Source: Comamonas antarctica (lineage in GTDB: Bacteria; Pseudomonadota; Gammaproteobacteria; Burkholderiales; Burkholderiaceae_C). From it: a stretch of 64,000 bases of DNA. The first letter of the stretch is position 1; every line of letters starts with the position of its first letter. Shown piece by piece: positions 31,218-39,395 of this stretch. Under the pieces are notes generated by a model. That model was given only the letters and a program-made list of their open reading frames with translations. It was not told the DNA's origin and did not search any database. A program made the translations under genes and the position numbers. The stretch lies in NCBI RefSeq assembly GCF_013363755.1, contig NZ_CP054840.1, positions 3,876,001 through 3,940,000 of the forward strand, written 5' to 3'.

Positions 31218-32366
31218 ATGCCCTCCCTGGATTTCAAGCTTGAAAAAAAGCACTTCCGCCAGTTCTACGACCAGCACCTCGATGCGCTGGAGGAGGCCAA
31301 GGAGACTTTTGCGGCGCTCGCGCGCTCGCTGCTCAAGCAGGTGCCCGGGCTGCAGCTCTCGAAGATCGAGGCGCGCGTCAAGGACCGCGAGGAATGCATC
31401 CACAAGTTCCAGAGCAAATACCTGCTGCAGCTCGAAAGCGCGCAGCAGCCGTATTCCATCGAGGAGCATGTGACCGACCTGATCGGCCTGCGCATCGTGT
31501 GCCTCTACGAGGACGAAGTGCACCGCATCAAGAAGGTGCTGTCCGAGCATTTCGAGGTCATCGATACCACCGACAAGTCGGCGTCGCTGGAAAGCACCGA
31601 AGGCGAATTCGGCTACAAGGGCCTGCACCTGGACCTGCGCCTGGGCGCGGCGCGGCGCGGCCTGCCCGAATACGCGGCCTATGCCGACGCGCGCGTGGAG
31701 GTGCAGATCCGCACCATCATCCAGGATTCGTGGAGCGTGCTCGATCACCAGATCAAGTACAAGAAATCGATTCCCGGCAGCCTCAAGCGCCGCATCAACA
31801 CGCTGGCCGCGCTGTTCGAGCTGGCGGACCGCGAGTTCCGCGAGATCCGCGATGCCACGGCCCAGGAACTGGCCGAGGCCGAAAGCCCGAACGCCTATCA
31901 GGAACTCGAAGCCGAGGAGCAGCCTGGCAGCCCGCCACCGCACGCGAGTGCCGCGGCCAGCGACAAGGCCCATGCCGACTCGGCGCTGGCGGCCACGGCC
32001 GCGGCCGCGCGCGGCCACCAGCTCGATGCCTTTGGCTTCCTGCGCATTGCCAACCATTTCTTCAACGGCTTCGAGTTCACGCCGCACAAGGTCGACAGCT
32101 TCACGCAGGAGATCAACAGCTTCCGCCCGGGCCTGACGCGCACCGGCTTCAACCAGAGCATGCGCACGCATGTCAGCACCGTCAAGGACTACAAGAAGCA
32201 TTTCGAGCAGCAGCATGCGGGCGACACCATGAGCCCGTACGAGGTGATCCGGCACTGCATGTATCTCAGCGACAAGCGCAGCTTCCAGCACCTGCTGGGC
32301 GCCGACATGCGCCAGGCCTTCGAACGCTGGCTGGCGGCACCGCAAGACACGGCCCCCGCGCACTGA
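31218..32366 (+). CDS. RelA/SpoT-domain (p)ppGpp synthetase-like protein
   Basis: Predicted alarmone synthetase of 382 residues with a synthetase domain at about 30-220 and no HD hydrolase, TGS or ACT region. Matched motifs are RVKDREECIHKF (ATP-binding basic stretch), DLIGLRIVCLYEDEV (metal aspartate), GYKGLHLDL and EVQIRTIIQDSW...HQIKYKK. All expected catalytic residues appear present. The C-terminal 160 residues, after an Ala/Pro-rich linker near 230-260, resemble nothing I recognise and may regulate activity. A membrane-protein gene starts one base after the stop. It differs from RelA/SpoT (700+ residues) and from the short RelQ/RelP type. Confidence 0.88.
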   Translation: MPSLDFKLEKKHFRQFYDQHLDALEEAKETFAALARSLLKQVPGLQLSKIEARVKDREECIHKFQSKYLLQLESAQQPYSIEEHVTDLIGLRIVCLYEDEVHRIKKVLSEHFEVIDTTDKSASLESTEGEFGYKGLHLDLRLGAARRGLPEYAAYADARVEVQIRTIIQDSWSVLDHQIKYKKSIPGSLKRRINTLAALFELADREFREIRDATAQELAEAESPNAYQELEAEEQPGSPPPHASAAASDKAHADSALAATAAAARGHQLDAFGFLRIANHFFNGFEFTPHKVDSFTQEINSFRPGLTRTGFNQSMRTHVSTVKDYKKHFEQQHAGDTMSPYEVIRHCMYLSDKRSFQHLLGADMRQAFERWLAAPQDTAPAH

Positions 32367-32367
32367 C

Positions 32368-32730
32368 ATGGATTGGTCCGAATACCCTTTTGCCCGGCTT
32401 TACACGTCGGTGCTGGCGGCGCTGTTCATCACGCTGGCCGCGGTCTGGCGCGTGCGGCGCGCGGCCCGCGCCGTGGCGGCGGATTCCTCCCAGGGGCGCA
32501 CCGCCCGCCGCCTTGCCTGGGCTTTTGCTTTGGGCGCGCTGGCCTGGTGGGGCTATGCCGCCTATACCGGCTACGGGCGCTTTCTCACCGATGCGGCACT
32601 GGCGCAGCTGATGAGCACCGATACGCTGGTGTCGCTGGCGCTGTTCATTGGCGCGATTGCCTGGGGCGGGGCCTTCATGCTGCAGCTGGTGCTGCGCCTG
32701 CTGCGCAACGAGCAGCAAAGGCGCGGCTGA
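32368..32730 (+). CDS. Small membrane protein coupled to the alarmone synthetase
   Basis: Unrecognised 120-residue protein with three hydrophobic segments (about 8-25, 50-67 and 83-108) and basic loops (RVRRAARAVAA, the RRG tail). It starts one base after the preceding stop (TGACATG), so translation is almost certainly coupled and the two proteins may act together. It converges on the DUF4124-like gene, with four bases between stops. No known transporter or sensor signature is seen. Confidence 0.75.
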   Translation: MDWSEYPFARLYTSVLAALFITLAAVWRVRRAARAVAADSSQGRTARRLAWAFALGALAWWGYAAYTGYGRFLTDAALAQLMSTDTLVSLALFIGAIAWGGAFMLQLVLRLLRNEQQRRG

Positions 32731-32734
32731 CGCT

Positions 32735-33385
32735 TCAGGGCGGCGTGGTCCACAACGCGCGCAACTGCGCCAGTTCGGCATCGAAGCGCTGGTGGATGCG
32801 CCGCTTCTCCTGCTCCTGGGCGGCAAGATAGCGCGCCTGCTCGGCCATTGCGTCGTCGTTCTGGGCGACCTGGCGGCGCAGCGCCGCGGGCGCGCGCGCC
32901 GGGTCCTTGGCGTAGAACTCCATTTCGGCATCGAGCTTGCGGCGCTCGGTGCGCAGGTCGGCGACGCGGCGCTGCGCCAGCGCCGCCAGGTCGTCGATCT
33001 GGGCAATGGCCGCGGCGCGTTCGGTATCATGCGCCGCCTTGTCGGGGTAACGGTAGACCAGCGCGCGCAGGCGCCGCTCTTCCTCGCGCGCGCGCTGCTC
33101 GGCGAGTTGCTGCTGGCGGCGCTGCGCCGCCAGCGCCTCGCGCTCCACCTCGGTCAGGGTCGGGCCGACGCGCGCGCGTTCCACGCCCGAGGGGCCGTAC
33201 ACACGCTGTTCACGGTCGAGGCAGGCGGCAATCGGGCGGTCGGCGGTGATGCGCCGGCCCTGGGAATCAGTACAGCTGTAGATGCCGGCCTCGGTTCGAG
33301 GCTGGGCCATGGCCGGCGCCACGGCGCATGCGATGGCAGCGGCTGCCGACCCCGAAACCCTGGCGATGATCGGCATCCACTGCAT
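32735..33385 (-). CDS. DUF4124-like periplasmic coiled-coil protein
   Basis: Secreted protein of 216 residues. A signal peptide (about 1-27, ending AMAQ) is followed by a short domain with GIYSCTDSQGRRITADRPIAACLDREQRVY, which matches the DUF4124 pattern (Y-x-C/W-x-D-x-x-G-x-x-x-x-D-x-P) with two cysteines. The rest (about 75-216) is a highly charged Arg/Glu/Gln-rich coiled coil. The function is unknown. It begins eight bases after pyrE on the same strand and may be cotranscribed with it; Met4 is an alternative start. Confidence 0.75.
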   Translation of the reverse strand: MQWMPIIARVSGSAAAAIACAVAPAMAQPRTEAGIYSCTDSQGRRITADRPIAACLDREQRVYGPSGVERARVGPTLTEVEREALAAQRRQQQLAEQRAREEERRLRALVYRYPDKAAHDTERAAAIAQIDDLAALAQRRVADLRTERRKLDAEMEFYAKDPARAPAALRRQVAQNDDAMAEQARYLAAQEQEKRRIHQRFDAELAQLRALWTTPP

Positions 33386-33393
33386 GTACCGGA

Positions 33394-34113
33394 TTACCCC
33401 TTGTCGTTGACTCCGTAACGCTGGCGATAGGCCAGCACGCGGGCATGGTGTTCCTGCATGGATTGTCCGGCATCCGGCGTGCCTTGGTCCAGATAAAACA
33501 GCAGGTCGGCCAGGTTGGCAATCGTGCAGACCTGCATGCCCAGCTGGTGGCGCACATACTGCACTGCGCTGTGCGGCACGTCCTGGCCGTTCTCGGTGGC
33601 CATTTCCTGGCGGTCGAGGGCAATCGCCACGGCATGCGGCACCGCGCCCGCGGCCTTGATCAGCGCAATCGACTCGCGCGCCGCCGTGCCCGCCGACATC
33701 ACGTCGTCGATGATCAGCACCCGGCCCTGGAGCGGTGCGCCGACCAGGCTGCCGCCTTCGCCATGGTCCTTGGCTTCCTTGCGGTTGTAGGCAAACGGCA
33801 CATTGCGGCCCTGGCGCGCGAGTTCCACGGCGACCGTGGCGGCCAGCGGAATGCCCTTGTAGGCCGGGCCGAACACCATGTCGAACTCCATGCCGCTGGC
33901 GAGGATCGCTTTTGCATAGAATTCTGCGAGCCGGCCCATCTTGGCGCCGTCGTCGAACAGGCCCGCATTGAAGAAATACGGGCTCATGCGCCCGGCCTTG
34001 GTCTTGAATTCGCCAAAGCGCAGCACGCCTGCGTCGACGGCAAACCGCACAAATTCCAGCGCCAGAAGATTCTTGTCGTCCTGACGCGCGTCACCTATCA
34101 CCATGGGAACCAT
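33394..34113 (-). CDS. pyrE: Orotate phosphoribosyltransferase
   Basis: Transfers phosphoribose from PRPP to orotate to form OMP in pyrimidine synthesis. The PRPP-binding motif is RVLIIDDVMSAGTAARESI (about 130-148), with FGPAYKGIPLA and the flexible catalytic loop YNRKEAKDHGEGG. At 239 residues it is slightly longer than E. coli PyrE (213). Starts at 34113 (MVPMVIG) and 34104 (MVIG) are both possible. The divergent xth gene begins at 34116, so the upstream promoter must lie inside xth. Confidence 0.96.
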   Translation of the reverse strand: MVPMVIGDARQDDKNLLALEFVRFAVDAGVLRFGEFKTKAGRMSPYFFNAGLFDDGAKMGRLAEFYAKAILASGMEFDMVFGPAYKGIPLAATVAVELARQGRNVPFAYNRKEAKDHGEGGSLVGAPLQGRVLIIDDVMSAGTAARESIALIKAAGAVPHAVAIALDRQEMATENGQDVPHSAVQYVRHQLGMQVCTIANLADLLFYLDQGTPDAGQSMQEHHARVLAYRQRYGVNDKG

Positions 34114-34115
34114 CC

Positions 34116-34919
34116 TTGTTCAAATTAACCAGCCTCAACCTCAACGGCATCCGCTCCGCCACCACCAAGGGCGTCGAGTCCTGGATCGCGGCCACTGCGC
34201 CGGATTGTATTTGCGTGCAGGAAGTCAAGGCCCAGGCCGCTGATATTGCCGGGCGCTTCGAAGTGCTCGCCGAACTGCGCGGACACTTCCATTTCGCCGA
34301 GAAGAAGGGCTACTCGGGCGTCGGCATCTACAGCCGGCACGAACCCAGCGATGTGGTCGTCGGCTTCGGCTCGCACGAGTTCGACGCCGAGGGCCGCTAT
34401 GTCGAGGCGCGCTTCGACACGCCCGCGCGCAAGCTGTCGATCATCAGCTCCTACTTCCCCAGCGGCTCGTCGGGCGAGTTGCGCCAGAGCGCGAAATTCC
34501 GCTTCCTGGCCGAGATGCACACCCACCTGATGCGCATGAAGGGCGAACGCGAATTCGTGCTCTGCGGCGACATCAACATCGCGCACCAGAACAACGACCT
34601 GAAGAACTGGCGCAGCAACCAGAAGAACAGCGGCTTCACGCCCGAGGAACGCGCCTGGATGACGGCCCTGCTGCACACCACCGAGCCCACGGGCGGGCTG
34701 ATCGACGTCTACCGCCACCTGTGCCCCGACACCACCGACGCGTGCTACACCTGGTGGAGCAACCGCGGCCAGGCCTATGCCAAGAACGTCGGCTGGCGCC
34801 TCGACTACCACCTGGCCACGCCCGCCACGGCGGCGCTGGCGCGCGCCGAGCACATCTACAAGGACGTGAAGTTCTCGGACCACGCGCCGATCACGGTGGA
34901 TTACGAATTCACGCTTTGA
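34116..34919 (+). CDS. xth: Exodeoxyribonuclease III / AP endonuclease
   Basis: Metal-dependent DNA repair nuclease of the ExoIII family, 267 residues. Motifs are LNLNGIRS (residues about 7-14), CVQEVKAQ (catalytic glutamate near 37), the GDINIAHQNNDLKNW segment (active Asp-Asn), and C-terminal DYHLATP...KFSDHAPITVDYEF. The only reasonable start is TTG 34116; upstream in-frame codons include no ATG or GTG. The two divergent genes, xth and pyrE, are separated by at most 11 bases between starts, so the promoters must overlap coding sequence. Confidence 0.93.
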   Translation: MFKLTSLNLNGIRSATTKGVESWIAATAPDCICVQEVKAQAADIAGRFEVLAELRGHFHFAEKKGYSGVGIYSRHEPSDVVVGFGSHEFDAEGRYVEARFDTPARKLSIISSYFPSGSSGELRQSAKFRFLAEMHTHLMRMKGEREFVLCGDINIAHQNNDLKNWRSNQKNSGFTPEERAWMTALLHTTEPTGGLIDVYRHLCPDTTDACYTWWSNRGQAYAKNVGWRLDYHLATPATAALARAEHIYKDVKFSDHAPITVDYEFTL

Positions 34920-34958
34920 GGCAAGGGCTACCGCGCCATTGAGTCTTGTATCTGACAC

Positions 34959-34988
34959 AAAACCGCCATCCCGGGCGGGCCTTTTGCG
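34959..34988 (+). terminator. Possible weak terminator after xth
   Basis: CCGCC (34963-34967) and GGCGG (34974-34978) form a short stem preceded by AAAA and followed by GCCTTTTG. It lies 44 bases after the xth stop. The stem is only five pairs and the T-run four bases, so this is tentative. Confidence 0.4.
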
Positions 34989-35133
34989 GTGGCTCAAGTG
35001 GCGGGAATTAGCTTATGTCTAAACTAGGGTTATTACCTAATTCCATTGCGCAAAATGCGTTCAGCATGTTCGGTTTTATCGAACCGCAATGGCGGCGGTA
35101 TTAGGACTTCGACATTCACTCTGGAACCTGATC

Positions 35134-35583
35134 ATGAAGAAAATTCTCGCTACCCTGGCTCTGTCCGCTTGCGCTGCTGCTCCCGCCTTTGCCGCCGACT
35201 GCGCCACCACCGTTGAAGCCAACGACATGATGCAGTTCAACACCAAGAGCATCACCGTGCCCAAGGAATGCAAGAACTTCACGGTCACGCTGAAGCACAC
35301 CGGCAAGATGCCCAAGACCGCCATGGGCCACAACCTGGTCGTGACCACGGCCGCCGACATGCAGGCCGTCAACGCCGACGGCATGAAGGCCGGCGCTGCG
35401 GCCGACTTCGTGAAGAAGGACGACGCGCGCGTGATCGCCCACACCAAGGTCATCGGCGGCGGCGAAAGCACCACCGTGGAATTCCCCGTGGCCAAGATCA
35501 AGGCCGGCACCGACTACAGCTTCTTCTGCTCCTTCCCCGGCCACGCCGGCATCATGAAGGGCGCGCTGAAGCTGGGCGCCTGA
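35134..35583 (+). CDS. azu: Azurin, type 1 blue copper protein
   Basis: Periplasmic cupredoxin that shuttles electrons in denitrification or stress respiration. The 149-residue precursor has a 20-residue signal peptide ending AFA. The mature protein has 129 residues. The copper ligands are all present in mature numbering: Gly45, His46 (MGHNLV), Cys112 (FFCSFPGH), His117 and Met121. The disulfide pair Cys3-Cys26 is also kept. Position 48, tryptophan in the Pseudomonas protein, is leucine here. The ATG at 35134 gives the classical signal. It stands alone with no nitrite reductase nearby. Confidence 0.96.
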   Translation: MKKILATLALSACAAAPAFAADCATTVEANDMMQFNTKSITVPKECKNFTVTLKHTGKMPKTAMGHNLVVTTAADMQAVNADGMKAGAAADFVKKDDARVIAHTKVIGGGESTTVEFPVAKIKAGTDYSFFCSFPGHAGIMKGALKLGA

Positions 35584-35645
35584 TCGCCCTTTGCGTTTCG
35601 AACCGCCCCTGCGCAGCAGGCTGCCGGGGCTTGGGCGCAGCGGGC

Positions 35646-35675
35646 GCGGCGCCAGGGCGGGTCATCTGGCGCCGC
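35646..35675. other. Perfect 10-bp inverted repeat downstream of azurin
   Basis: GCGGCGCCAG (35646-35655) and CTGGCGCCGC (35666-35675) are exact complements around a 10-base loop. There is no T-run on either side, so it is not an ordinary intrinsic terminator. It lies 62 bases after the azurin stop and about 150 bases before the antiporter gene. Confidence 0.5.
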
Positions 35676-35824
35676 CTCCCGGCACGCCAGCTCAGGGAGA
35701 TTACCGAACGGCAACGATATGCCTTTCGTTATTCCACTAGACTCGGCAGTGGGTGGTATGCCATGTGGGAATGCCAGGTACAGCGAAGGTCGGGCCGCCT
35801 CGCGGCTCAACCGACTCTGTATCG

Positions 35825-37084
35825 ATGACCGACAATCCTATCCAATGGATAGCCGCGGCTTTGTTCGCCCTGGCCCTTGCACACACCTTCGCTGCCAAGC
35901 AGCTTGAAAGACTCTCCCACCGCTTTCCGCGCCATGCAGGCTTTTTTCATCTGCTGGGCGAGGTCGAGGTGGTCTTTGGCTTCTGGGCCATCATCCTGGT
36001 CATCTTCATGGCCTTCTTCATGGGTGGGCTGGCAGCGCTGGAATACGCGGAATCACGCAACTACACCGAACCGCTGTTCGTCTTCGTAGTGATGGTGATC
36101 GCCGCCTCCCGACCCGTGCTTTGGACCGTCACGGCAGCCACCCGCAAGCTGGCGCAGCTGGCACCGGTCAGGACCTGCGTGGCGATGGTCTGGCTGGGAT
36201 TGGCAGCCGTGCCCTTGCTGGGGTCCGCAGTGACCGAGCCCGCCGCCATGACGATCGCTGCCCTGATGCTCGCGCCGCTGGCCTTTCGCACGGACATTCC
36301 CGCAAGCTCCAAGTACCTGGCCCTGGGTGTGCTGTTCGTCAACATCTCCATCGGTGGCACGCTGACGGCCTATGCCGCGCCGCCCGTGCTGATGGTGGCC
36401 AGCGCCTGGAACTGGGACAGTGCCTTCATGTTCCAGAACTTTGGCTGGAAAGCGGCGCTGGCGGTGCTCGTCAACGCCACCCTTGCGACGCTGGTGATCC
36501 GCCCGCACCTGAAGGATGCCCCCGCTGACATGCAGGATGCCGGCAGGGAATCCATCCCCCTCACGGTTGTCGCCGTCCATCTGCTGCTGCTTGCCGCCGT
36601 CGTGGTATTTGCCCACCATCCGGTGGTGTTTCTGGGCCTCTTCCTGATGTTCATGGGCTATACCCATGCCTACGCCCGCCATCAGTCGCCGTTGATCCTG
36701 AAGGAGGCGCTGCTGGTGGCGTTCTTCCTGGCGGGGCTGGTCGTGCTCGGCGGCATGCAGCGGTGGTGGCTGCAACCCATCGTTTCCGGACTGGAGCCCA
36801 TCGCCCTGTTTCTGGGCGCGCTGGGCCTGACGGCGATCACAGACAACGCCGCGCTCACATATCTCGGTTCTTTGATCCAGGGCATCTCCGACGAGTCCAA
36901 GTACATGCTGGTCGCCGGTGCGGTGGCGGGTGGCGGCCTGACCGTGATTGCCAACGCGCCCAATCCAGCCGGGGTGGCCTTGCTGAAGCGCGGCTTCACG
37001 GAGGAGACCGTGAGTGCGGCAGGCCTGCTTCTGGGGGCATTGCTGCCCACCAGCGTGGCGGCCCTGGCACTGCTTTTCCTCTGA
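35825..37084 (+). CDS. Putative Na+/H+ antiporter (DUF1504/PF07399-like)
   Basis: Polytopic inner-membrane protein of 419 residues with about eleven helices. The segments GSAVTEPAAMTIAALMLAPLAF, LGVLFVNISIGGTLTAYAAPPVLMVA, TAITDNAALTYLGSLIQG and IANAPNPAGVALLKRGF match the putative Na+/H+ antiporter family, related to arsenite/NhaD-type ion transporters. The ATG at 35825 gives MTDNPIQW. It starts a block of genes up to 43 kb whose content (two-component pair, tctBA, uppP) looks accessory. The ion specificity is inferred only from the family name. Confidence 0.82.
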   Translation: MTDNPIQWIAAALFALALAHTFAAKQLERLSHRFPRHAGFFHLLGEVEVVFGFWAIILVIFMAFFMGGLAALEYAESRNYTEPLFVFVVMVIAASRPVLWTVTAATRKLAQLAPVRTCVAMVWLGLAAVPLLGSAVTEPAAMTIAALMLAPLAFRTDIPASSKYLALGVLFVNISIGGTLTAYAAPPVLMVASAWNWDSAFMFQNFGWKAALAVLVNATLATLVIRPHLKDAPADMQDAGRESIPLTVVAVHLLLLAAVVVFAHHPVVFLGLFLMFMGYTHAYARHQSPLILKEALLVAFFLAGLVVLGGMQRWWLQPIVSGLEPIALFLGALGLTAITDNAALTYLGSLIQGISDESKYMLVAGAVAGGGLTVIANAPNPAGVALLKRGFTEETVSAAGLLLGALLPTSVAALALLFL

Positions 37085-37196
37085 AACCCCATGCAGCCGC
37101 GGCTGAAACATGGGCTTGCGGGCCGCTGCGACGCCGGGGCGGCAGAGGATGCCAGCGACTGACGTCCGGCAGGGCACACCAGGCAGTGACATCTCC

Positions 37197-37937
37197 ATGC
37201 AATCCATAGAACGCATCCTGATCGTCGATGACGATCCCGAAATCCGCGGCCTGCTGTGCGAATACCTGGCGGCGGCGGGCTACAGGATTGCCGCCGCCGC
37301 CAACGGGACGGAAATGCAGCAGCAGCTCGCCCAGCACGCGATCTCGCTGGTCGTGCTGGACGTCATGATGCCGGGCACGGACGGGCTGACGCTGTGCCGC
37401 AACCTGAGTGCGCGCGGCGGCCCGCCGGTCATTCTGCTCACGGCCCGGGGTGCATTACTCGACCGCATCGTCGGCCTGGAGATGGGCGCCGATGACTATC
37501 TGCCAAAGCCGTTCGATCCCCGCGAGCTGCTGGCGCGCATCAAGGTCGTGCTGCGCCGCACCCACAGCTTTCCGCCGGCACGCGAGGCCGAGGCCGCGCC
37601 GGTGGTGCACTTCTGCGGGTGGCAGCTCAACACCCGCCAGCGCCAGTTGCTTTCGCCGCAGAAAATCGTCATTGCGCTGGGCGATTCGGATTACCAGGTG
37701 CTGCGCCTGCTGCTGCAGAATCCGCACCGCACGCTGAGCCGCGATTTCCTGATCGAGCAGGTCTTCGGCAAGGAGCGGGCACCGACTGACCGCGCCATCG
37801 ATGTGTGCATCAGCCGCCTTCGCATGGCCCTCCAGGAGGATGCCCGTCGCCCGGCCCTGATCCGCACGGTGCGGCATGCCGGCTATGTGCTGACAGCGGA
37901 CGTGCAGGAAGGCGCGCACGGACATGCCGCCGCCTGA
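37197..37937 (+). CDS. OmpR-family response regulator
   Basis: DNA-binding response regulator of 246 residues. The receiver domain (about 5-120) has the acidic pocket DDD at 11-13, the phosphorylation site Asp55 (VVLDVMMPG), the conserved threonine in LLTARG and the lysine in YLPKPFDP. The winged-helix domain (about 145-238) ends RTVRHAGYVL. The ATG at 37197 gives MQSIERILIVDDD. It overlaps the histidine kinase gene by 14 bases. Likely targets are the flanking antiporter and/or tctBA-uppP (inference from position). Confidence 0.93.
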   Translation: MQSIERILIVDDDPEIRGLLCEYLAAAGYRIAAAANGTEMQQQLAQHAISLVVLDVMMPGTDGLTLCRNLSARGGPPVILLTARGALLDRIVGLEMGADDYLPKPFDPRELLARIKVVLRRTHSFPPAREAEAAPVVHFCGWQLNTRQRQLLSPQKIVIALGDSDYQVLRLLLQNPHRTLSRDFLIEQVFGKERAPTDRAIDVCISRLRMALQEDARRPALIRTVRHAGYVLTADVQEGAHGHAAA

Positions 37938-39381
37938 CGGCCACCCGCCGGCGGGAAGGCAGCGCTGGCGCCAGCGGTGCTGCCGGTGGCTGCGCCCCTG
38001 GAGCGACTCCCTCTGGAGCCGCCTGGCCTGGGTGCTGGGGCTGGGCATGCTGATTACCCAGGGGGTCACCAGCTCGGTATGGTTCGATCTGCGCTACCGG
38101 CACGCCATGGAAATGCCGATTCGGCTGGTTTCGGTGCAGCTGGCCGACACCCTGCGCACGCTCGAGCTGGCTTCGGCGCTGCCCGCCGCGCAGCAACTCG
38201 CCAGCCTGGAGTCGGGGCAGTTCCAGCTCACGCTGCGCCATGGGCCCATGCCCAGCGGGGAGGATCCCGATGACCTCATCCGCTCCGTCGAGGACATCTT
38301 GAACCAATCCCTCAGCGACCGGCTGGGCGTGCAGCGCCACGCACAGGTACTCGCGGCCGAACTGATCGACGACCACGGCAGGACGGCAACCCTCTGGCGC
38401 CTGCTGGCGGCACGCGAGCCGGTCGGCCACTTTCGCATAGCGGTGCCGCTGCCGGCGCAGCCAGGGCAGTGGCTGGAGGTGGTGGCGTCCGAAGCGCAGG
38501 GCGGTATCGAGGCCGAGCCGGTGAGCATGATCATCGACTATGTGCTGCGGATCTACGTCCTGCGCATCCTGCTGGTCATTGCCGTGGCGCTGCTGGCCGT
38601 GCGCTGGGTGCTGCAGCTCATGCGCCGGCTGGCTGCCGCAGCCGATGCCCTGGGACGGGATCTCCACCGCGCGCCGCTGCCCGAGGACGGGCCGCGCGAA
38701 GTGCGCCAGGCGGCGCAGACCTTCAACCTGATGCAGCGCCGACTGCTGGAGGACCGGCGTGAACGCACGCGCTTCCTGGCGGCGGTGTCGCACGACCTGC
38801 GCACGCCCATCACCCGCCTGCGCCTGCGCACGGAACTGCTGCCGTCCGGACCGCTGCAGGCCAGGTTCAGGCAGGATCTCGAGGCGATGGAACAGATGGT
38901 GTCCTCCACGCTCGACTTCATGCGCGGGGAAGAACATGCCGAAGCCCGCCAGAAGGTCGACGTGAACGGTCTGCTCGCCGGGCTGCGCGCGGACTTCGAG
39001 GAAGCTGGCGCAAAGCTGGCGCTGCAGGGGCAGGCGCGGCTGCCGCTGTCCGCGTATGCCGCCAGCCTGCGGCGCTGCCTGCAGAATCTGCTCGAGAATG
39101 CGATCCGCTACGGCGGCGCGGCGGAGATCCATGTGGCCGACAGCGCCCGGGAACTGCGCATCGCCATCGTCGACGACGGCCCGGGCATTCCCGAAGAATC
39201 GATGGAACTGGTGTTTGAACCGTTCTACTGCGTGGAGTCGTCGCGCAACGCCGAGCTCAAGGGATCGGGCCTGGGTTTGTCGATTGCACGCTCGATTGCA
39301 CAGGCCCATGGCGCCACGCTGGAACTGCGCAACCGTTCCCCCAGGGGCCTGGAGGCCGTTCTGACCATTCCTCGCATCTAG
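37924..39381 (+). CDS. EnvZ-like sensor histidine kinase
   Basis: Membrane histidine kinase of 485 residues. Two membrane helices (about 36-56 and 208-228) bracket a periplasmic sensor domain of about 150 residues. A HAMP segment (about 230-275) follows. The H-box AAVSHDLRTPITRLRLR has the phospho-accepting His290 and closely resembles EnvZ rather than TctE kinases. The ATPase domain shows NLLENAIRYGG (N388), DDGPGIP and GSGLGLSIA. It overlaps its regulator gene and is convergent with the following membrane protein. The signal is unknown. Confidence 0.93.
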   Translation: MPPPDGHPPAGRQRWRQRCCRWLRPWSDSLWSRLAWVLGLGMLITQGVTSSVWFDLRYRHAMEMPIRLVSVQLADTLRTLELASALPAAQQLASLESGQFQLTLRHGPMPSGEDPDDLIRSVEDILNQSLSDRLGVQRHAQVLAAELIDDHGRTATLWRLLAAREPVGHFRIAVPLPAQPGQWLEVVASEAQGGIEAEPVSMIIDYVLRIYVLRILLVIAVALLAVRWVLQLMRRLAAAADALGRDLHRAPLPEDGPREVRQAAQTFNLMQRRLLEDRRERTRFLAAVSHDLRTPITRLRLRTELLPSGPLQARFRQDLEAMEQMVSSTLDFMRGEEHAEARQKVDVNGLLAGLRADFEEAGAKLALQGQARLPLSAYAASLRRCLQNLLENAIRYGGAAEIHVADSARELRIAIVDDGPGIPEESMELVFEPFYCVESSRNAELKGSGLGLSIARSIAQAHGATLELRNRSPRGLEAVLTIPRI

Positions 39382-39395
39382 CACGGGCGGCCCTG

